Below are positions 8,914 through 17,658 of a stretch of 64,000 nucleotides of DNA, piece by piece. Source of the DNA: Alistipes sp. ZOR0009. GTDB lineage: Bacteria; Bacteroidota; Bacteroidia; Bacteroidales; ZOR0009. Numbering within the stretch: the stretch's first letter is position 1; each line of letters opens with the position of its first letter. A program made the position numbers and the translations under genes. Under the pieces are notes generated by a model. That model saw only the letters and a list, made by a program, of their open reading frames with translations, was not told where the DNA came from and ran no database searches. The stretch spans positions 310,001 to 374,000 of the forward strand of contig NZ_JTLD01000004.1 of NCBI RefSeq assembly GCF_000798815.1. Direction: 5' to 3'.

Positions 8914-9402
8914 CTATTTTGATTCAACTCGTTCTATTCTTACGCCCACATCGTGGATCCCAGGGAGCTCGTCGAGCCTCATACCCTGTTCGATGGTGAT
9001 GGCATAGATTCCTTTTTCGGGAAACTTCACCATTTTACGCATTGGGAAGCGATGATCCCAGTATTTGGCAAATCCTTTGCCCAGCCACTTTCCTTCGTCG
9101 TTGGCCAGCAAGCATTCCATGGTATCGCGCACGTAAACGCCCGATGGAGCCACGGTTGTAACAAAGAGGAACAAATTTTTGTACGGATAGCTGCTGGTAT
9201 TTCGTACGGTAACTAAAATATTGTTGATGCTCAACGAATCTTCGATGTTAACCTCAAAACGAGCCAGAGAATCCTTAAACCAGAGGTTTCCTATCTCCTT
9301 ACTGCCTTCGTAAACTCGCGCTCTATCGCACGATGCCAGCGAAATTAGAAGCACCCCTACGAATAGGAGTGCTATGCTTTTTATCATCTTCATTAGACGC
9401 AA
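8914..9402 (-). CDS. gldH: GldH-type gliding motility lipoprotein
   Basis: 162 residues. A hydrophobic signal sequence ends in the lipobox 'SLASC' (Cys about residue 26), so the protein should be a lipoprotein. The mature part carries the GldH pattern: 'WFKDSLARFEVNIEDS', 'ILVTVRNTSSYPYKNLFLFV', 'GKWLGKGFAKYWD' and an ending 'LPGIHDVGVRIER'. GldH is needed for gliding and surface secretion in Flavobacterium; homologues also occur in non-gliding Bacteroidales. The start could be 9402, or the in-frame ATGs at 9393 or 9387, with little effect on the signal peptide. It sits between the PSP1 gene and trmB. Confidence 0.85.
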   Translation of the reverse strand: MRLMKMIKSIALLFVGVLLISLASCDRARVYEGSKEIGNLWFKDSLARFEVNIEDSLSINNILVTVRNTSSYPYKNLFLFVTTVAPSGVYVRDTMECLLANDEGKWLGKGFAKYWDHRFPMRKMVKFPEKGIYAITIEQGMRLDELPGIHDVGVRIERVESK

Positions 9403-9429
9403 TATTTCCCTTTTACACTAAAAAAAACG

Positions 9430-10923
9430 CTACTGTTCGCCTCCAGAGTTGCTCGCACCTCCATTTCCGCCTCTACCACGATTCGGACGACGGTTTTTGT
9501 TGAAGCGGTTATCCCTTCCCTCTCTTGGAACACCACCTTGGGTAGGCTGAGAAGCATCGTTACGACGCTGCTCGTTGCGTGGTTCGCGTGGTTCGCGAGG
9601 TTCAGAGCGCGGCTCCGAACGTTGCTCGTTACGAGGCCCCCTGTTTACGCTAGGAGCATCTCTGCGCTCGCCTCTTTCGGGCTGCTGCGGACGGCTTGGG
9701 CGCGACTGCTGCGGTTGGCGCTCCTGCGAAGGACGATTGCCAACTTGAGGCGCCCCACCTGGCTTTCGACGAGAATTTTTATTCCTTGAGTTCCCAGAAC
9801 TCCTCTTGGAGCGATCAAAACGGGTGATGCTATCTTCGCCCACCACATTCTTAAAGTCGGGCTCCTGCATAAGCCTAGCTTTGGCCAAGCTCTCCTCCGA
9901 TATTTCGCCAAGCAGCTTATCAACCTTTACCCCAGCACGGTTTAACTCGATGATCTCCTTTACACGATCAACCGGAACGGCTGTAAGATTCATAGTAGAG
10001 TCTGGCGCCGAGCTAAACCACATCAGGCGCTTAAATATATCCGTTTTTTGCAGGAAGGCTACCCCATCAAAGAGCTGTAACGGTTCGTTAATCTTCGGGA
10101 AGTCCTTCTGCGCATCAATATAGCTATCCAACTCGTAGTTTAGGCAGCATTTCAACTTACCGCACTGGCCTGCGAGCTTTTGTGGGTTCAAAGAAATCTC
10201 CTGATGGCGGGCAGAGTTGGTGGTTACAGACGAAAAGCTGGTAATCCAAGTCGAGCAGCAAAGCTCTCGGCCACAAGAACCAATCCCGCCAATACGTCCA
10301 GCCTCTTGGCGTGCTCCAATTTGGCGCATCTCGATGCGGATCTTAAACGCTTCGGCCAAATCTTTGATGAGCTGCCTAAAATCCACACGCTCGTCGGCAA
10401 TGTAGTAGAATATCGCCTTGGTATTATCGCCTTGGAACTCTACGTCGCCAATTTTCATGTTCAACTTTAGGTTGTTGGCGATTTGTCGCGAACGAATCAT
10501 CGTATCCAACTCCCTCGCAATGGATTCCTGCCACTTTTCGATATCGGCAGGCTTTGCCTTACGGTAAATCTTTTTAAACTCCAGGTTATTGGGGTGCACG
10601 CCCGTTTTCTTCATCTGGCGGGCAACAAGTTCGCCCGTAAGCGATACGATTCCGATATCATGCCCTGGCGATGCCTCAACGGCAACAATATCTCCCTTTT
10701 TGAGGGAAAGTTTATTGGCGTTCCGGTAGTAACTCTTGCGGGTGTTCTTAAATCGAATCTCGAAAACATCGTGCTCAATCGCCGACTGCGGTAAATCGCT
10801 CAGCCAGTCGTAGGTGCTCAACTTTTGGCCACCATCGAGACTTATCGCTGTTGCTTCGTCCTGATCGTTGTGGGTAAAGCAGCATCCACGTGAAAAATCT
10901 ATATTTTGGGGTTTTTCGTTCAT
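9430..10923 (-). CDS. PSP1-domain protein (RicT/YaaT-like) with Arg/Gly/Pro-rich tail
   Basis: 497 residues from the ATG at 10923; the frame extends to 10956 but those residues are not conserved. Residues 1 to about 350 are the PSP1 domain. It has the Cys motifs 'GSCGRELCCSTW' and 'AGQCGKLKCCLNYE', which in Bacillus RicT help hold Fe-S clusters of the RicAFT complex that modulates RNA processing. The last 130 residues are low complexity, with blocks of R, G, N, P, Q and E ('NKNRRPNRGRGGNGG'), which suggests RNA binding. It is 47 bases downstream of holB and 28 upstream of gldH, a conserved Bacteroidota order. Confidence 0.85.
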   Translation of the reverse strand: MNEKPQNIDFSRGCCFTHNDQDEATAISLDGGQKLSTYDWLSDLPQSAIEHDVFEIRFKNTRKSYYRNANKLSLKKGDIVAVEASPGHDIGIVSLTGELVARQMKKTGVHPNNLEFKKIYRKAKPADIEKWQESIARELDTMIRSRQIANNLKLNMKIGDVEFQGDNTKAIFYYIADERVDFRQLIKDLAEAFKIRIEMRQIGARQEAGRIGGIGSCGRELCCSTWITSFSSVTTNSARHQEISLNPQKLAGQCGKLKCCLNYELDSYIDAQKDFPKINEPLQLFDGVAFLQKTDIFKRLMWFSSAPDSTMNLTAVPVDRVKEIIELNRAGVKVDKLLGEISEESLAKARLMQEPDFKNVVGEDSITRFDRSKRSSGNSRNKNSRRKPGGAPQVGNRPSQERQPQQSRPSRPQQPERGERRDAPSVNRGPRNEQRSEPRSEPREPREPRNEQRRNDASQPTQGGVPREGRDNRFNKNRRPNRGRGGNGGASNSGGEQ

Positions 10924-10969
10924 CTTTGGTATATAGTGTTGTATTGCAATCGGCAAAAATAATAAAAAA

Positions 10970-12106
10970 TTACGGCTTAATGAGTTTCACCATTTTTAGC
11001 GCCATATCGCTCAGCACGATTTTGGGATTTCCGTTAGCATTAATATGGTGGATGGCCCCATTAAGCAGCATAAATGCCTCTTCGATGTTGCCCGGCCGAA
11101 TAAACGGCTTAAAATTGTTGTAAAAATTTTGCTGCGCAGGATCGAGCGGAAGATAGCTAACTTTTTCCATTTGGAGGTTAAGCATAAAAGCCTCCCGAAT
11201 CACCCTTTCGGCATAAGTAAGCAAGCGTTTAATACGATCGCGCCCCAGAGTGGCCACTTCTTCGCTCCATTCTAGCAAACCAATTACGTTAGATTGATAG
11301 CAGAGCCGAAGCATGGTCACAACGTAGTTAAAAAAGTCATTCCCCTCTTCGTCCAGCTCCAGCAGACGGCGTGCCTCTACCATACTGCCCGAAGAAAGAC
11401 GTGCAATGCTTGATACCGGGAAGGACGAGCTTGGATACCTCTTTTCGAGGGATTCTACCAAATCATTGTAGCGAATTCGAGGGATTCGAATGATTTGCGT
11501 ACGAGACAGGATTGTTTTCAGCACCTTTCCCTCCTCCTGAGCAACTAGCAGGAAGATAGTTTTAGCCGGAGGCTCCTCAACCAGCTTTAGCAGGCTGTTG
11601 GATGCATTCAGGTTCATCCGTTCGGGTAGCCACATGATCAAAATTTTGTACTCGCCTTCGAAAGATTTAAACGAAAGCTTTTTGATAATATTATCGGCCT
11701 CATGAACGCTAATAATCCCCTGCTTATTTCCTAACTCGATGTGCGAGTACCAGTCCTGCTCGTCAAAATAGGTCATTTCGCCGACAATAGAACGCCAGTA
11801 ATCAAGAAACATGTCGCTAAGGACGATTTTATCATCCACCTCCGACGTTTTGTTTATCGGATAGGTGAAATGCACGTCGGGGTGCATCAACTTTTGCATC
11901 TTGTGGCAGGAGTGGCATACTCCGCACGAATCGTGCTCCCCTCTATTCTCGCAGTTCAGGTATTGAGCATAAGCAATAGCAAGCGGAATGGTTCCAGAGC
12001 CAGGCTCTCCTAAAAACATCTGCGCGTGACTTATACGCTCATCTGTAACGCTTTTTATAAGCCTATCTTTAATCTCCTGCTGCCCTACTATATCTTTAAA
12101 TAACAT
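10970..12106 (-). CDS. holB: DNA polymerase III delta' subunit
   Basis: 378 residues. It opens 'MLFKDIVGQQEIKDRLIKSV' as usual for clamp-loader subunits. A zinc-binding loop with four Cys follows ('CENRGEHDSCGVCHSCHKM'). Next come 'KILIMWLPERMNLNASNSLL', 'LVEEPPAKTIFLLVA' and 'ILSRTQIIRIPR', matching the delta' Walker B/sensor region. The P-loop reads GEPGSGTIPLA, with Thr in place of the ATP-binding Lys, consistent with delta' not hydrolysing ATP. It should work in the replisome clamp loader. It is the first gene of the minus-strand operon, with a -7 box about 30 bases upstream. Confidence 0.88.
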   Translation of the reverse strand: MLFKDIVGQQEIKDRLIKSVTDERISHAQMFLGEPGSGTIPLAIAYAQYLNCENRGEHDSCGVCHSCHKMQKLMHPDVHFTYPINKTSEVDDKIVLSDMFLDYWRSIVGEMTYFDEQDWYSHIELGNKQGIISVHEADNIIKKLSFKSFEGEYKILIMWLPERMNLNASNSLLKLVEEPPAKTIFLLVAQEEGKVLKTILSRTQIIRIPRIRYNDLVESLEKRYPSSSFPVSSIARLSSGSMVEARRLLELDEEGNDFFNYVVTMLRLCYQSNVIGLLEWSEEVATLGRDRIKRLLTYAERVIREAFMLNLQMEKVSYLPLDPAQQNFYNNFKPFIRPGNIEEAFMLLNGAIHHINANGNPKIVLSDMALKMVKLIKP

Positions 12107-12135
12107 TCGTTCTGCTCGTTGTTGGATCTACCTAA

Positions 12136-12143
12136 CAAAAATA
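12136..12143 (-). promoter_or_regulatory. Putative -7 box for the holB operon
   Basis: CAAAAATA on the plus strand reads TATTTTTG on the minus strand (TAnnTTTG), 30 bases upstream of the holB ATG. No good -33 partner is seen. Confidence 0.4.
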
Positions 12144-12189
12144 GCAAACCGATTGGCATAAAAGGACTATTTTACCAAAAACTAGCAAA

Positions 12190-12351
12190 ATGAAATATTT
12201 CAGGAAGCCTTTGTTCCCCAAAATGTGGATCATCATTCCGAATTTTCTACAATCACCTCTTTTTTTGCAGAAAAAATGGCTCATTAATCCAAGTTTCGAG
12301 TACAAAAACGCGAAATACAGCTCTGTTGAGAGACGCTTTTGGTATTTTTAA
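12190..12351 (+). CDS. Doubtful small ORF (53 residues)
   Basis: ATG at 12190, stop TAA at 12349-12351. The product is basic and aromatic, begins MKYFRKPLFPKMW and ends RRFWYF, with no recognisable domain. It lies wholly within the holB/PagL-like intergenic region and has no evident ribosome site or promoter. It may be a chance open frame in AT-rich DNA. Confidence 0.2.
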   Translation: MKYFRKPLFPKMWIIIPNFLQSPLFLQKKWLINPSFEYKNAKYSSVERRFWYF

Positions 12352-12406
12352 CTTAAAACAATCAGGCACCACTGCTTTATTTTCCTAATTCTTCGTCAAA
12401 TGGAAG

Positions 12407-12414
12407 TATTTTTG
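12407..12414 (+). promoter_or_regulatory. Putative -7 box for the PagL-like gene
   Basis: TATTTTTG (TAnnTTTG) 35 bases before the ATG at 12450. The -33 region is poor (TTTC). Confidence 0.45.
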
Positions 12415-12449
12415 CAGGAGCCAAATCCAACACAAGGTTTACTTACTAT

Positions 12450-13700
12450 ATGAGAAAATTTATTCTACTAACAGGAATTTTACTTTTTGCATACGCATCT
12501 TGGTCGCAAAATTCGAAAAATGACACCACCCAAACGCATTTAAAACGACAGCCATTTATAACGCTAGCTCTTAACGGAGGCGTTGTTTTGCCTACAAACG
12601 ACTTTATCATACAAAGTAAAAGCACCCCGACTTTCTCCTCCGCATCATTAAAATACGGATATGCATCGACAGGTAGCCGTTGGCAGGATTACGCCTACGG
12701 AATGCCATATGGAGGTGTCGGATTTATGGTTGCCAGCTTTTTTGATCAGCAAGCGCTCGGAAACCCGTTTGCCCTGTACGCTTTTCAAGGCACAACGCTT
12801 TCGCAGCTTTCTGCAAAGACAAAGCTGAACTTCGAATGGAATTTAGGAGCATCCTTCAACTGGAAACCCTACGATCCATTCGACAATCCAGACAATATAG
12901 CTTTAGGGTCTACAACCAATGTCTACGTTGGAGCCAATATCTATACAAAGTTTGAGTTAAATCCCAACTGGGACCTACATACAGGCGTAGGAATTAGCCA
13001 TTTTTCGAATGGAGCGTCACGCCTTCCAAACAAAGGTCTCAACCTTATATCCGCATTTGTAGAACTTAAATACAATTTCAACAAAAACACCAAATACGAA
13101 TTCAGGAAAACGCTAACACCACCACGCATTGAGCCTCGATTCGACTACGATTTTTTAGTTAACATCTCATCGCGTCAAAAAAAATTTGATACCACCGGAA
13201 CAAAACTTCCATCCCCTTTCATCGATAAAAACTTCAGCGTATTTGGAATCACCTTTGCCCCTATGATCGTAAAAAGTTATAAGTACAAATATGGAGCAGG
13301 AGTAGATATTTTATATGATGAAAGTTCGGGCGCGAGCGCATGGCGCGAACTTAATACGAAAGATGGTAAACTGTACGACAGGGTAAAACTCGGGCGTTTT
13401 GGAGAGCGTATCTCTGTTGGAATATCGGCAAAAGGAGAACTTGTTATGCCCATGTACTCCATTTTTGCCAACCTTGGGTACAACGTTATTCACGGAAATA
13501 AAAGCGACCAACGCCTGTATCAGGTAATGGGAATAAAGGCTTACTTAAAGGAAAATCTGTTCGGAACATTCGGAATTAGAGCCACCAACTTTAGCAAAGC
13601 ACAATACCTTTACTGGAGTCTAGGATACACCATACAAGGCAAACCCATTCATCAAATTAAAAAAAACATATCGGATATTGTCATCAAGAGCTTAAACTAA
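12450..13700 (+). CDS. PagL-like acyloxyacyl hydrolase (lipid A deacylase), outer membrane
   Basis: 416 residues with a signal peptide ending near 'AYASWSQ'. The rest is rich in alternating amphipathic strands (for example 'TNVYVGANIYTKFELN' and 'YKYKYGAGVDILYD'), as in an outer-membrane beta-barrel. Residues around 175-200 carry 'LHTGVGISHFSNGA', containing the H-x-S-N-G motif that supplies the catalytic His and Ser in PagL lipid A 3-O-deacylases. It then has 'LISAFVELKYNFN'. It should remodel lipid A acyl chains. The protein is longer than classical PagL (about 170 residues), as is usual for the Bacteroidota subgroup. Exact substrate position is unproven. Confidence 0.8.
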   Translation: MRKFILLTGILLFAYASWSQNSKNDTTQTHLKRQPFITLALNGGVVLPTNDFIIQSKSTPTFSSASLKYGYASTGSRWQDYAYGMPYGGVGFMVASFFDQQALGNPFALYAFQGTTLSQLSAKTKLNFEWNLGASFNWKPYDPFDNPDNIALGSTTNVYVGANIYTKFELNPNWDLHTGVGISHFSNGASRLPNKGLNLISAFVELKYNFNKNTKYEFRKTLTPPRIEPRFDYDFLVNISSRQKKFDTTGTKLPSPFIDKNFSVFGITFAPMIVKSYKYKYGAGVDILYDESSGASAWRELNTKDGKLYDRVKLGRFGERISVGISAKGELVMPMYSIFANLGYNVIHGNKSDQRLYQVMGIKAYLKENLFGTFGIRATNFSKAQYLYWSLGYTIQGKPIHQIKKNISDIVIKSLN

Positions 13701-13736
13701 TTGGAATAAGCAGGATATCATCCCAATTTGCTTCGG

Positions 13737-13744
13737 TATATTTG
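13737..13744 (+). promoter_or_regulatory. Putative -7 box for the LD-carboxypeptidase gene
   Basis: TATATTTG fits TAnnTTTG and lies only 17 bases before the ATG at 13762, so the leader would be very short. No clear -33 element at the usual spacing. Confidence 0.5.
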
Positions 13745-13761
13745 CAAAAAAGATCTGTAGA

Positions 13762-14664
13762 ATGATAATTCCTCCATATTTAAAGCAAGGTGATACCATT
13801 GGCATTGTAGCAACAGCCAGAAAAATATCCAGAGAAGAAGTAGAACCTGCAGCGAAGATGCTTCAAAACTTTGGCTTTAGGGTAAAGTTTGCCTCCAATC
13901 TTTTTAGCGAAAACAACCAATTCGCAGGAAGTGATGAAGAGCGCGCAGCCGATCTAATGCAAATGATTGATAACACGGATGTAAAAGCGATCCTGTGCGC
14001 GCGAGGAGGATACGGAACGGCACGTATACTTCCGCATTTGGATTATAGCGCAATTGTACGCAACCCTAAATGGCTTTGTGGCTACAGCGACCCAACCGTC
14101 CTTCATTTGCTTTACAATAAGTTAGGAATAGCAAGTATTCATAGCACTATGCCAATCAATTTTCCTAAAGATGGTATTAGCAATGATAGCGTTCAAAGTT
14201 TGATTAATGCGCTAACAGGAAAGTCTAGCCAGATAGAAGCTAAGCCTCATGCGCAAAATATCCAAGGAAGCACAGAAGGTATACTAATTGGAGGAAACTT
14301 ATCTTTAGTATACGCCATGCAAAGAACTGAAATTGAGGTAAACCCTACTAATAAGATTCTCTTTCTTGAAGATTTAGACGAATATCTCTACCATATAGAT
14401 AGAATTATCCTCAACCTTAGGCAAAGTGGCGTTTTAAAGATGCTAAAAGGAATCGTCATTGGGCATATGAACGATATGCACGACAACGCTGTACCTTTTG
14501 GGAAAACAGCAGAAGAAATAATACACGAGCATACGAAAGATCTCCAAATTCCTGTTGCCTTTAACTTTCCGTCTGGACACTTAGAGCCAAATATGGCGCT
14601 CCTGTTCGGAAGAATGCACAAATTAGATGTAACCCAAAATGGAACACGCTTGGTCTCCCTATAA
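13762..14664 (+). CDS. LD-carboxypeptidase, S66 family
   Basis: 300 residues, a normal length. S66 enzymes cut the bond between L- and D-residues (usually the terminal D-Ala) of murein tetrapeptides during peptidoglycan recycling. The opening 'LKQGDTIGIVATA' and 'CARGGYGTARILPHLD' are typical. The Ser-Glu-His triad can be placed at S109 in 'CGYSD', E203 in 'FLEDLDEYLYHIDR' and H273 in 'FPSGHLEPN'. There is no signal peptide, so it acts in the cytoplasm. It ends 19 bases from the converging malQ. Confidence 0.92.
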   Translation: MIIPPYLKQGDTIGIVATARKISREEVEPAAKMLQNFGFRVKFASNLFSENNQFAGSDEERAADLMQMIDNTDVKAILCARGGYGTARILPHLDYSAIVRNPKWLCGYSDPTVLHLLYNKLGIASIHSTMPINFPKDGISNDSVQSLINALTGKSSQIEAKPHAQNIQGSTEGILIGGNLSLVYAMQRTEIEVNPTNKILFLEDLDEYLYHIDRIILNLRQSGVLKMLKGIVIGHMNDMHDNAVPFGKTAEEIIHEHTKDLQIPVAFNFPSGHLEPNMALLFGRMHKLDVTQNGTRLVSL

Positions 14665-14683
14665 CGATTAATTACTACAGGCT

Positions 14684-17359
14684 TTAACGGTCGTAGTAGT
14701 TAAGTTTTTCTCTAATTTTTTGATTAAGCATTTTAGACTCATTCAATTGGTCGAGTGAGAGGTGCATTCGGTAACGCCAGTAATGGTTGGGGTTAGCAGG
14801 AATGTTTATGCGTTCATCATCTGGCAATTTTCGCCGCAAATCCGAATCCATAGATAACCAATCTTGGAGCGGAAGGATACACAACATAGATGGGGAAGAC
14901 AAGTGTAGATCTACAATTTTCTCACAAATCCATGGCTCACAAAAAAATGGTGCATCACCAGACTCGTTCAGCACGTGGTTATAGAAAATTTGTGTTTTAG
15001 CACGATCCTCTTCCCACCAACCACGAATAGAAGACATATCGTGAGTAGACGTGGTACAAACTGAATTATAGGGATAATGATGCGTATTACCAAACAACAC
15101 CTTGGGGTCTTTGGGCATTCGCTGAATCTCGAGACTTAGTATTTGTAACCAATGCATAACATCTGGAACAGAATCAGGAATCATCCCCAAATCTTCCCCA
15201 CAAACCAGCATATCCGTAGCATTAGATAAGGCAGGTAGTTTCTTCATCGCCTCCCATTTCCAAAAATCGGTATGACGCTCGTAAAAGAAATGGTTATACA
15301 ACCTGTCGTAGGCTCGTTTTTCACCTTCATTTAAATGCTTGTAGCTATGCGAAAACTGTGCAGATATACGAGGATGAAAATTATACGACTGATTGGGATC
15401 TCGAATAAAAAGAACCTCATTAATTAGCCCATACAGGCCGTCTCGTATTCGAATACTCTGCTCGTCCGTTTTTCCAGCAAAAAAGGCTTCAACCTGTCGC
15501 TGAGTGGCAAAGCTTGGATTTAAATCAAATATTCCAAACCCCTTATCTACTAAAAAATTGTCAATAACAAGTTGAGTCTGCTCTCCAAAAAAACTCTCCA
15601 AAAAGTGACGACGTATAAATGGTTTCAGAAATCGATCATCATTAAAGTAGAGCCCAAAATACTGAATTTCGTCGCGAGTATAAGGCATTGCTGGATTGAA
15701 GTAACCAAGCAAACCTTGAACAGAGTGCAAAGGAATCTCCCAAATACGGAAAAATCCCAAAATATGATCAATTCGATAGGCATCAAAATAATCAGCCATC
15801 TTCATAAAGCGTTTTTTCCACCAGCCATATCCATCCTTCTCCATCTCCTCCCAGTTATAGGTCGGAAAACCCCAATTCTGGCCCAGCGCAGAGAAATCGT
15901 CAGGTGGCGCACCTGCTTGTCCATTCATGTTAAACAGCAGAGGTTCGACCCAGGCTTCCACACTATGCCTACTCACACCTATAGGAATATCACCTTTTAG
16001 TGCAACACCACACTCATGGGCATAGTTTACAGCCTCCGTCAGCTGCTTATCTAAATGAAACTGTAGAAAGTAGCTAATAGCAATATCTTTATAAGCCGCA
16101 GAACGCTTTTCCCCAAACGAAGCAACCAAAGAGGCGTCATATCTCGCGTATTTACCCCACTGACTAAAATCGGACGTTCCAAACTTGTCTCTTAAATAGC
16201 AAAATGCGGCATACGGCTCCAGCCATTCTCTATTTTTAGCAAAGAAATTTTTAAATTCCTTACTTTCAAGCGTCATTATTCCCTCTTGATCGTATATCTT
16301 CCTAAAATAATCCCATTTAACTCTAAAAACAGATTCAAAATCAATGTTTTCCAAACTATTTAACTCCCTTTTAATACGAGCAAATTCGCTCATATCCGTT
16401 TCAGAGTTAAGCTTCCCAATGCTTTCAATATTCAGGTAAATTGGATTTAGGGCAAAAATAGATATTGACTTATATGGATAGGTGTCTACCCACGTTTTCG
16501 TCATTGTAGTATCATTAATTGGCAGAATCTGAATAAATCGCTGGCCTGTTTGCGATGCCCAATCTGCCAATTTTTTTAGATCCAGAAATTCACCGATTCC
16601 CATAGCTTGATCAGTACGAAGAGAAAAAACAGGAATAGCTACGCCAGCCCCCCTCCACCGAGGCAAGGGATTATTAAATACATGGCCAGCAATAACAATA
16701 CACTCTTCCTTAATAAGAGGTTGCAGGTAAAAACGCCTATTTTCTCCGTGTTCCCAAACAACAACCTGATTTAACTCATCAAGAATAACAAACTTATATT
16801 CCAAGGGTAGGCTAATCTTTGACGCATCCAAACTCACCTCCCATTCAGGAAAGTTGGGACACTCCATAGGAATTACGTTTTCGACATGCCAACTTCCTAA
16901 TCCTTTCGATTTTCCAATAACTCCAACCTTATGAGAAGGCATTACCATTGGAGCATAAACCTTTAGAGTTATCGTTTTAGAGTAATGATTAGATTTTTTA
17001 GCATGCCTCTTGTGCTTATAAAACACCTCGGTAAACGGAAGAGAAAAGAATGTTTTTTCAGATGGGACATCACGCCAATGGTCAAAAATCCGATAGCTAG
17101 TACACCTATCCGTTGGGATGAAAGTCCTAAACTTGCCAAATTCTCTACGAATAACCTTCCCATTACGCTTTAGAAGGTAGCCATAAGCAAAATTTGCCAG
17201 CTCGCCAATTTCGAGAGACAGAGACCATCCTCCATTACCCGTATAAACCATCGGAATCGATTTCTCTTCATTTAGTGCTCCTAAAAGGTTACAAGAGCCG
17301 CTCATATGTAGCTCTTGCCCCCAAGCTGTTTGATAGTTTAAATTGAAAGTTACAACCAT
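14684..17359 (-). CDS. malQ: 4-alpha-glucanotransferase with N-terminal starch-binding modules
   Basis: 891 residues, GH77. Residues 1 to about 260 contain two CBM20-like modules ('GSCNLLGALNEEKSIPMVY' and 'KSKGLGSWHVENVIPM'). The GH77 core follows, with the catalytic Asp in 'FDAYRIDHILGFFRIWEIP', the acid/base Glu in 'LVCGEDLGMIP' and the third acid in 'TSTHDMSSIRGWW'. It transfers maltodextrin segments and works with glycogen branching and breakdown. It is divergent from glgB across a 299-base region. The long form with carbohydrate-binding modules is usual in Bacteroidota. Confidence 0.93.
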   Translation of the reverse strand: MVVTFNLNYQTAWGQELHMSGSCNLLGALNEEKSIPMVYTGNGGWSLSLEIGELANFAYGYLLKRNGKVIRREFGKFRTFIPTDRCTSYRIFDHWRDVPSEKTFFSLPFTEVFYKHKRHAKKSNHYSKTITLKVYAPMVMPSHKVGVIGKSKGLGSWHVENVIPMECPNFPEWEVSLDASKISLPLEYKFVILDELNQVVVWEHGENRRFYLQPLIKEECIVIAGHVFNNPLPRWRGAGVAIPVFSLRTDQAMGIGEFLDLKKLADWASQTGQRFIQILPINDTTMTKTWVDTYPYKSISIFALNPIYLNIESIGKLNSETDMSEFARIKRELNSLENIDFESVFRVKWDYFRKIYDQEGIMTLESKEFKNFFAKNREWLEPYAAFCYLRDKFGTSDFSQWGKYARYDASLVASFGEKRSAAYKDIAISYFLQFHLDKQLTEAVNYAHECGVALKGDIPIGVSRHSVEAWVEPLLFNMNGQAGAPPDDFSALGQNWGFPTYNWEEMEKDGYGWWKKRFMKMADYFDAYRIDHILGFFRIWEIPLHSVQGLLGYFNPAMPYTRDEIQYFGLYFNDDRFLKPFIRRHFLESFFGEQTQLVIDNFLVDKGFGIFDLNPSFATQRQVEAFFAGKTDEQSIRIRDGLYGLINEVLFIRDPNQSYNFHPRISAQFSHSYKHLNEGEKRAYDRLYNHFFYERHTDFWKWEAMKKLPALSNATDMLVCGEDLGMIPDSVPDVMHWLQILSLEIQRMPKDPKVLFGNTHHYPYNSVCTTSTHDMSSIRGWWEEDRAKTQIFYNHVLNESGDAPFFCEPWICEKIVDLHLSSPSMLCILPLQDWLSMDSDLRRKLPDDERINIPANPNHYWRYRMHLSLDQLNESKMLNQKIREKLNYYDR

Positions 17360-17658
17360 ATCAGCTAAGTGTTAATACGTTTAAAGAATTCCTATTTCAA
17401 CGCTTTGATTAGCTTCTGCCTGTTTAGATGATTCAAAATCTAGGTGCACTACAATGTACAAAAATACCGTTTGAATAACCTAGACTCCCGTGAAATTTTT
17501 AAACTTTCCATCCTTAAGGAACTATTCTTTTAGAGAGTAAAACCATTTTTAGCAACATCTGTTGATTTTCTATATTAAATTAATGTCCAGATGTAGTGCA
17601 GAATCGCTACATTTAACAACGAGCAGAATTGCTTATTAACAAAACCAAGATTTTACCA
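17360..17658. other. Divergent malQ/glgB promoter region
   Basis: 299 bases. On the minus strand TATTTTTG (17466-17459) is a plausible -7 box for malQ, about 100 bases from its start. For glgB no good box is seen. No operator-like dyad was recognised. Confidence 0.35.

Larger units (their letters stand above)
12107..12449. other. 343-base divergent intergenic region
   Basis: It separates holB (minus) from the PagL-like gene (plus). It contains a -7 box for each direction (12136-12143 minus, 12407-12414 plus) and a doubtful 53-codon open frame between them. Confidence 0.5.
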